Shown piece after piece: positions 13,600 through 18,242 of a DNA stretch of 18,242 bases. Under the pieces are notes generated by a model. It ran no database searches, was not told the DNA's origin, and was given only the letters and a program-made list of their open reading frames with translations. The DNA lies in contig CAZCXI010000061.1 in assembly GCA_964502635.1 (NCBI GenBank), positions 1 to 18,242 on the forward strand, given 5' to 3'. Source of the DNA: C00003060 sp964502635. Lineage in GTDB: Bacteria > Desulfobacterota > Desulfobacteria > Desulfobacterales > C00003060. The position numbers and the translations under genes are program-made. Position 1 is the first letter of the stretch; each line of letters starts with the position of its first letter.

Positions 13600-15318
13600 T
13601 CAGTGAGCCTTCTCCAGAAATTCGCCTTCCTTGCCAACGTCACCCAATGCCCTGTAGCATCTTGCAATGTGACCATTGACCTCTTTGGAACCTTGAAATT
13701 TGAGGAGACACGCCAGGGCCTTGTCATGGCGTTGTAGATTCATATAGCTGACGCCCAGGCAAACGTTCAAGGCTTCACTGCCTGGGAAATGTTGAACCCC
13801 TTGCGAAAGCACTTGAACGGCCTCCTCGTATTGCCTTTGTTCTTGCTTCAGCAAGCCTAGTCCCAGGTAAGCGCGATGGTTCGGGGCATAGCCCAAGGCT
13901 TTGTTGAATAGCCGCTCGGCGGCCTGCTGCCTATTTTTGACGGCCTCGTTGTTCGCATAATCGCCCTGACTGAAAGTCAGTCCCAGCCTCGAGCAAAAAT
14001 CAGCATGCATGGCATAGAACTGCTCATCATCAATAAGATCCACGTCTTGCGAAAAACCGCTCAGGCGGCCATAGAACTCGTGCCTGAGCCGTTTGCCAAA
14101 ATTCAAAATGAGTTCCTGTGATAAGTGTGGATCCGATTCAAAGTAGCAAATGCCCTCCATCTTGTTTAACCAAATGTCATCCGTTACGTGGAATTTTTTC
14201 TGATAGTCCAGGTAAAGCTTGGTCCCCGGATAAATCTCAAGGATATAGAATACACAGACGAAAGGCTTTATTTCCTGGATCATGTCAATGGTGGCTTGAA
14301 TCGTATCCCATGTTTCCTCAGGAGAGCCATATATGAAATAGGCACGGGCCAATATGCCGTAACGATGCGTCAAGGAAAAGGCTTTCTTGATGTCGTCTGT
14401 TTTGAGACCTTTGTTCAACAGACTTCTGATCTGCTCAGAACCACTCTCCACCCCGTAACTGATCTGAATGCAGCCAGCCTTCCTCATCCAGAACAAGATG
14501 GTCTCGTTCACATAGTCGGCCCGTGAGATGGCGACCCAAGCGATCTTGAGCCCTTTATTGAGAATTTCCTTGCAGATCTCAACAACCCGTTGCTTGTTGA
14601 CCGTAAAGGTATCATCTGAAAAATAGAAAAAATGAATCCCTTTGTTGTAGAGCAATTCTAGCTCTGCCACGAAGTTTTCCGGTGAACGCAATCTTATTTT
14701 GTGTCCCCAAAACCGAGGGCTCCCACAAAATGTGCATTTTCCAGGGCACCCTCGAGAAGACGCTACGTGCTGATATTGAAAATGGGTTGCCGGGATGGGC
14801 AGTTGATCCAGGTGGTCGATGGGTTTGGCAGCCTTTGTTCTGACGACTCTGTTGCCGTGTCTGAAGGCTATCCCTCGTGTGTTTTGAAGCTGCTGGACAT
14901 GGCCTTGCTCAATGACTTGAACCAAATTCAAGAAAGCATATTCCCCTTCACCGATCACCACAAAATCGATGACCGGAAAATGAGTCAAAAAATGCTTCCA
15001 CAAAAAAGTAGCCGCAACCCCACCGAAGACAATTTTCACCTTGGGGTCTACCTTTTTTGCGATCTGGGCAATCTCTATGCCGCCCCAGCGATTGGCGTTC
15101 AGGACAGAAAAGCCGATGATATCGGGTTTCTTTGCGCGAAGGGTGTCAATGATCCTTTGAGGGCTCTTGTGGATGTTGTACCAATTCAGTATCTCAACGT
15201 CGTAACCCTTTTCTTTCAAGACAGCGGCAACGTAATACACCCCGATGGGCACCACCCTGATATCTTCTTCCTGACTTCTATCAAAAAGCGGATACGGATA
15301 AATGATCAGGATTTTCAT
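13600..15318 (-). CDS. B12-binding radical SAM protein with C-terminal TPR repeats
   Basis: A 572-aa protein. Residues about 1-140 resemble a cobalamin-binding Rossmann domain (MKILIIYPYPLF, then PIGVYYVAAVLKEKGYDVEI and IVFGGVAATF). A radical SAM core follows, with the iron-sulfur ligands C191, C195 and C198 in SSRGCPGKCTFCGSPRFWG and later YGVESGSEQI. Residues about 455-570 form roughly three TPR repeats (LFNKALGYAPNHRAYLGLGL, YEEAVQVLSQGVQHFPGSEA). Such proteins carry out methylations or rearrangements on lipids, cofactors or secondary metabolites; the substrate cannot be told. ATG 15318 is chosen for the family start MKILII, with GGAAGG 11 nt upstream; a 4-codon ORF (MLVA) ends across that start as ATGA. 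It is transcribed alone, divergent from the sugar epimerase. Confidence 0.88.
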   Translation of the reverse strand: MKILIIYPYPLFDRSQEEDIRVVPIGVYYVAAVLKEKGYDVEILNWYNIHKSPQRIIDTLRAKKPDIIGFSVLNANRWGGIEIAQIAKKVDPKVKIVFGGVAATFLWKHFLTHFPVIDFVVIGEGEYAFLNLVQVIEQGHVQQLQNTRGIAFRHGNRVVRTKAAKPIDHLDQLPIPATHFQYQHVASSRGCPGKCTFCGSPRFWGHKIRLRSPENFVAELELLYNKGIHFFYFSDDTFTVNKQRVVEICKEILNKGLKIAWVAISRADYVNETILFWMRKAGCIQISYGVESGSEQIRSLLNKGLKTDDIKKAFSLTHRYGILARAYFIYGSPEETWDTIQATIDMIQEIKPFVCVFYILEIYPGTKLYLDYQKKFHVTDDIWLNKMEGICYFESDPHLSQELILNFGKRLRHEFYGRLSGFSQDVDLIDDEQFYAMHADFCSRLGLTFSQGDYANNEAVKNRQQAAERLFNKALGYAPNHRAYLGLGLLKQEQRQYEEAVQVLSQGVQHFPGSEALNVCLGVSYMNLQRHDKALACLLKFQGSKEVNGHIARCYRALGDVGKEGEFLEKAH

Positions 15319-15382
15319 GCCACAAGCATTCCTTCCACCAGGGCTCCCGGAGCCCATGGCCAGACCCAAGAACCCTCAGATT

Positions 15383-15412
15383 GGCTTGACAGACACCTTG
15401 ACAGGTCAAGCC
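15383..15412. promoter_or_regulatory. Inverted repeat overlapping the epimerase -35
   Basis: GGCTTGAC (15383-15390) and GTCAAGCC (15405-15412) form a perfect 8-bp inverted repeat with a 14-nt spacer, in the divergent region between the radical SAM gene and the epimerase. The placement suits an operator acting on the neighbouring promoter. Confidence 0.4.
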
Positions 15413-15427
15413 AGCACACACTACAGT
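15399..15427 (+). promoter_or_regulatory. Candidate sigma-70 promoter of the epimerase gene
   Basis: Perfect TTGACA (15399-15404), 17-nt spacer, TACAGT (15422-15427, four of six consensus bases). It would give a leader of about 100 nt. Confidence 0.4.
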
Positions 15428-15532
15428 GCCGCGCACTCATAAGACTTAGTACCCTTACCCCAAGGTTCATTGAAGCGCCAAGGGAAATATGGTAACAGAG
15501 AGTTCCAAAATCTGGAATCAGAGAAAGGAAGC

Positions 15533-16501
15533 ATGATTATCATGGCACATTTTCTAGTGACTGGAGGCGGCGGATTCATTGGTTCAAATTTGGTGCAGGC
15601 CCTCCTCGTCAGAGGGGACACGGTGCGTGTCCTGGACAACTTTTCCACCGGGCATCGCCAAAACCTTAACTTTCCTGACCTGTCTCCCGATCTCGTGGCC
15701 GCTCTGGAAGTCCTGAAGGGAGACATCGCCGATCTTGCCACTTGCCACAAGGCCACCGAAGGCGTTGACTATGTATTGCACCAGGCTGCGATACCTTCGG
15801 TCCCAAGGTCCGTAGCCCTTCCCATTGAGTCAAACCTTGCCAACATCGACGGTACCCTGAACCTTCTGGTAGCAGCACGAGATGCAGGTGTGAAACGATT
15901 GGTCTTTGCCTCTTCATCAGCCGTGTACGGTAATGCTCCGGGTTTCCCAAGGGAAGAAGGGATTACGCCAGCGCCTCTGTCACCCTATGCCGTCCAGAAA
16001 ATGACCGCAGAACACTATTTGCGCGTATTCTATGAGCTTTACGGCTTTGAAACCGTGTCGCTTCGCTACTTCAATGTATTTGGGCCCCATCAGGATCCCA
16101 ATTCGGAATATGCGGCGGTCATTCCCCGGTTCATCAAGGCCTTTATCACAGGAACACAGCCCATCGTATACGGCGATGGAGAACAATCCCGCGACTTCAC
16201 TTACGTGGACAATGTTGTCTATGGAAATCTGCTCGCGGCGGAGGCTCCGGAGGCCCCGGGCAAGACCATGAACCTCGCGTGCGGCGGCCAACTGACCTTA
16301 AACCAACTCCTCGACATCCTGAGGCGTATCACGGGCTCTCATACACAGGCCCTTTACACAGATCCCCGGCCGGGCGACGTGCGCCACTCGTGGGCGGATA
16401 TCACACTGTCTGAGCAGGTCCTAAATTACAATACCCAGGTGCCCCTTGAGGAAGGCCTTGCCGGCACCGTGGAATACTTCCGAGCTGTGTTCAATCCATA
16501 G
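15533..16501 (+). CDS. NAD-dependent sugar-nucleotide epimerase, WbpP-like
   Basis: A 322-aa extended SDR enzyme, most like the WbpP/TviC group of UDP-N-acetylglucosamine or UDP-GlcNAcA 4-epimerases. It has the NAD motif TGGGGFIGSN (10-19), Asp35 in VLDNFSTG, the segment HQAAIPSVPRSV typical of that group, ASSSAVYG (126-133) and catalytic Tyr152/Lys156 (PYAVQK). It would supply a galacto-configured UDP-sugar for surface polysaccharide. AAAGGA lies close to ATG 15533 (short spacing) and 12 nt from ATG 15542 (MAHFLVTGG), so either may be the start; the frame extending to 15470 is not protein-like. Plain UDP-glucose 4-epimerase is less likely given the SVPRS segment. It stands alone, followed by an F1 repeat and hisD. 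Confidence 0.9.
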   Translation: MIIMAHFLVTGGGGFIGSNLVQALLVRGDTVRVLDNFSTGHRQNLNFPDLSPDLVAALEVLKGDIADLATCHKATEGVDYVLHQAAIPSVPRSVALPIESNLANIDGTLNLLVAARDAGVKRLVFASSSAVYGNAPGFPREEGITPAPLSPYAVQKMTAEHYLRVFYELYGFETVSLRYFNVFGPHQDPNSEYAAVIPRFIKAFITGTQPIVYGDGEQSRDFTYVDNVVYGNLLAAEAPEAPGKTMNLACGGQLTLNQLLDILRRITGSHTQALYTDPRPGDVRHSWADITLSEQVLNYNTQVPLEEGLAGTVEYFRAVFNP

Positions 16502-16554
16502 GGCGCCAAAGTGGCAAAGGCTTTTCGGGCTGTCAAAACAAAAGGGGGATCTTT

Positions 16555-16667
16555 TTGAAGCTCCCCGTAGCACGCTGCCGGGGATCTCGACCGTAAGGAA
16601 CGCTGCCTTTTTTAGATACGCTCGCTAACCCCGCAGCAAGCTACGGGGAATGCGCTCGCTTTTGCGG
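16555..16667 (+). repeat. F1 repeat, copy d
   Basis: A 113-bp F1 element between the epimerase and hisD, starting TTGAAG and followed by TTCAATAAG. Hairpin 1 has changed to CCCCGTAGCACGCTGCCGGGG-type pairing (AGC with GCT in place of GG with CC). Hairpin 2 is identical to copy c. It is not inside an F2 element, so the TTCAA flank is the only common target feature. Confidence 0.82.
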
Positions 16668-16703
16668 TTCAATAAGCCGGCATAAAACCGAAAAGGAATG
16701 AAC

Positions 16704-18005
16704 ATGAAAGTATTCAAGTTTCCCTCAGCGGCGGCCCAAAAAAGGCTGGATGCCGTCATCGGCCGACACCTTGCCTTCAGGGCCAAGGACCTGCAAGTGG
16801 TCAAGAAAATCCTGGCGGATGTTCGCAAGAACAAAGACAAGGCTTTGATCGGCTATATTAACCGGTTCGATGCGCCCAAGCTTACCGCAGACTCTCTGAA
16901 GGTGACAAAGGCTGAAATAAAGTCCGCCCGTCGGCTTGTAGACAAAGGGTTTGTCAGAAGCCTGAACAAGGCTGCCACACGAATCGAGACCTTCCACCGA
17001 CATCAGCTTGAACAGTCCTGGTTTACGGCCGACACCGAGGGCATCGTGCTGGGCCAGCTTGTTCGGCCGGTCAAGGCCGCGGGGGTGTACGTGCCTGGGG
17101 GCAGAGGGGGAAAGACGCCCCTGGTCTCCTCCGTGCTCATGGGATGCATCCCCGCCAAGATCGCAGGGGTTGACAATCTTTGCATCACCACCCCTCCGAC
17201 CAATACCGGCCAGGTCAACCCCTATCTCCTGGCAGCGGCCCACAGGGTCGGCGTAGACACGATCTTCAAGGCGGGAAGTGCCTGGGGGGTTGCCGCCCTC
17301 GCCTATGGCACGGAGACGGTCCCCAGAGTAGACGTCATTGTTGGACCCGGCAACATCTACGTGACCCTTGCCAAGAATCTCGTATCCGGCACCGTGGGGA
17401 TCGACATGATTGCAGGTCCCAGCGAGGTCCTGGTCATAGCCGATGACCGGGCAAACGCCGCCTATATCGCAGCCGATCTCTTGTCTCAAGCCGAACATGA
17501 CGCCCTTGCCTCGGCGATCCTCCTCACACCTTCCCACAGGCTGGCCAGGGCTGTGTCCCACGCGGTGTCGAACCAACTCAAAGACCTTCCCCGCAGGGCC
17601 CTTGCCGAGGCGTCATTGAAGGCCTATGGGGCTGTGATGGTGGTGCCCGATCTTGATACGGCCATTGATCTGGCCAACCAGGTCGCCCCTGAACACCTGG
17701 AGATGCATGTCGAAGAGCCCTTCCAATACCTCGGCGGCATTGAAAATGCGGGCGCGGTCTTTCTGGGGCCACACACGCCGGAACCTGTCGGCGACTACGT
17801 AGCAGGCCCTAACCACGTGCTCCCCACGGCAGGAACCGCCCGGTTTGCCTCTGCCCTGTCTGTGAATCACTTCCTCAAAAAGACAAGCGTTCTGTATTAC
17901 GCTGAAACGGCGCTACAAAGAGATACGCCCGACATTATCCGACTGGCGGAGATCGAGGGACTCTCTGCCCACGCCAGGGCTGTAAAGATCAGAAACAAAA
18001 CATAG
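16704..18005 (+). CDS. hisD: Histidinol dehydrogenase
   Basis: A 433-aa zinc enzyme that oxidises L-histidinol to L-histidine in two NAD-dependent steps, the last reactions of histidine synthesis. The zinc ligands can be placed: Gln262 and His265 in LSQAEHD, Asp364 in VGDYVAGPNHVLPT and His423 in EGLSAHARAV. The catalytic Glu330/His331 pair is in VAPEHLE. Other family segments are YVPGGRGGKTPL, VGPGNIYVTLAK and IAGPSEVLVIAD. The start is ATG 16704: AAAAGGA (16691-16697) is 6 nt upstream, while the ATG at 16698 abuts the ribosome site. It stands apart from other his genes here; an F1 repeat lies 36 bp before it and an F3 derivative directly after it. Confidence 0.96.
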   Translation: MKVFKFPSAAAQKRLDAVIGRHLAFRAKDLQVVKKILADVRKNKDKALIGYINRFDAPKLTADSLKVTKAEIKSARRLVDKGFVRSLNKAATRIETFHRHQLEQSWFTADTEGIVLGQLVRPVKAAGVYVPGGRGGKTPLVSSVLMGCIPAKIAGVDNLCITTPPTNTGQVNPYLLAAAHRVGVDTIFKAGSAWGVAALAYGTETVPRVDVIVGPGNIYVTLAKNLVSGTVGIDMIAGPSEVLVIADDRANAAYIAADLLSQAEHDALASAILLTPSHRLARAVSHAVSNQLKDLPRRALAEASLKAYGAVMVVPDLDTAIDLANQVAPEHLEMHVEEPFQYLGGIENAGAVFLGPHTPEPVGDYVAGPNHVLPTAGTARFASALSVNHFLKKTSVLYYAETALQRDTPDIIRLAEIEGLSAHARAVKIRNKT

Positions 18006-18008
18006 CAA

Positions 18009-18085
18009 GCCTTGATGGATCCGTTGCCCCCAAAATGTTCACGGAGTGAGTAAAATCGACTTTTTACGAAGCCATCAGCCTTGAC
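18009..18085. repeat. Internally deleted F3 element
   Basis: Left remnant CTTGATGGATCCGT (18011-18024) is complementary with mismatches to ACGAAGCCATCAG (18066-18078). Between them is one F3 arm: CCCAAAATGTTCACGGAGTG and AAATCGACTTTTT. The core and the other arm are gone, giving a miniature derivative of the 8334 element. Confidence 0.7.
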
Positions 18086-18102
18086 GAATCCCCGCCTGAC
18101 TT

Positions 18103-18120
18103 TTGTCAAATGTTTGACAA
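18103..18120. promoter_or_regulatory. Perfect 18-bp inverted repeat, possible operator
   Basis: TTGTCAAA (18103-18110), TG, TTTGACAA (18113-18120). Its right half contains TTGACA. It could be an operator for a gene beyond the window, but no clear -10 follows. Confidence 0.35.
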
Positions 18121-18188
18121 GCCGGCCATTGGAAGTGAAACGAATCATGCCCGGAAGTCCGGGGGCCTCTCAGGAAACCCCATAATGT

Positions 18189-18242
18189 GAGACCTTTGCA
18201 GAACCTCGAAAAGCGACAATTATGAGGTTTTTGGGGTACCCA
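18189..18242. repeat. F2 element, left part, cut by the window end
   Basis: Starts GAGACCTTTGCA (18189-18200) and continues AACCTCGAAAAGCGACAATT, then ATGAGGTTTTTGGGG and TACCCA, aligning with the left arm of the 9690 copy and with the arm interrupted at 13443-13471. This copy has no F1 insert at the usual place. Confidence 0.8.

Noticed and set aside
1..18242. CRISPR array, tRNA, rRNA, transposase
   Set aside because: No regularly spaced direct repeats, cloverleaf-like sequences, rRNA signatures or transposase motifs were seen; the repeats are dispersed palindromes.

Overview
This is an 18.2 kb stretch of a bacterial chromosome of moderate GC content. It carries ordinary housekeeping genes on both strands: surface polysaccharide, glycolysis, tRNA charging, mismatch repair and histidine synthesis. 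The combination of GatCA-type amidotransferase, WbpM/CapD-like and KdsC envelope genes, a B12-type radical SAM protein and the order argS, SPOR protein, gatC, gatA, 60-aa protein, mutL suggests a Gram-negative anaerobe of the Desulfobacterota (former Deltaproteobacteria). That placement is inferred from gene content and family memory; no rRNA gene is present to settle it.

Layout. Positions 1-2117 are accessory: a toxin-first RelE/XRE toxin-antitoxin pair with a clear promoter (294-941), a ribbon-helix-helix antitoxin remnant cut by a repeat (1052-1231), small unassigned ORFs and repeats. Then follow a membrane-bound nucleotide-sugar dehydratase (2118-4124), a KdsC-type phosphatase (4256-4858), enolase on the minus strand (5063-6334), argS (6650-8326), a SPOR-domain protein (8634-9326), gatC (9354-9644), gatA (9908-11365), a 60-aa conserved-looking protein (11414-11596), mutL (11703-13439), a B12/radical SAM/TPR protein on the minus strand (13600-15318), a WbpP-like sugar epimerase (15533-16501) and hisD (16704-18005).

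The striking feature is not a gene. Nearly every intergenic gap holds a structured, non-coding repeat, and there are three families. F1 is about 114 bp with two GC-rich hairpins; four clear copies and one divergent copy are present, and each clear copy sits immediately 3' of TTGAA on one strand. F2 is a long imperfect palindrome of about 200 bp bounded by GAGACCTTTGAA. F3 is a 219-bp palindrome with perfect 23-bp ends plus reduced copies. F1 is found inserted at the same position inside F2 ends at two loci, and an intact F2 end elsewhere in the window shows the uninterrupted sequence. F2 and F3 have unrelated ends but share a central core whose stems differ in sequence while keeping complementarity. 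That pattern points to selection on, or mechanistic need for, a folded RNA or single-stranded DNA. No transposase is encoded here, so the elements appear to be non-autonomous.

How the genes work together. GatC and GatA are two subunits of one amidotransferase (GatB is not in the window), and their cotranscription is interrupted by a 201-bp F2 palindrome. The dehydratase, the KdsC-like phosphatase and the epimerase are all consistent with O-antigen, capsule or LPS-core synthesis, although they are not in one operon. No rRNA, tRNA, CRISPR array, prophage or intact insertion sequence was recognised.
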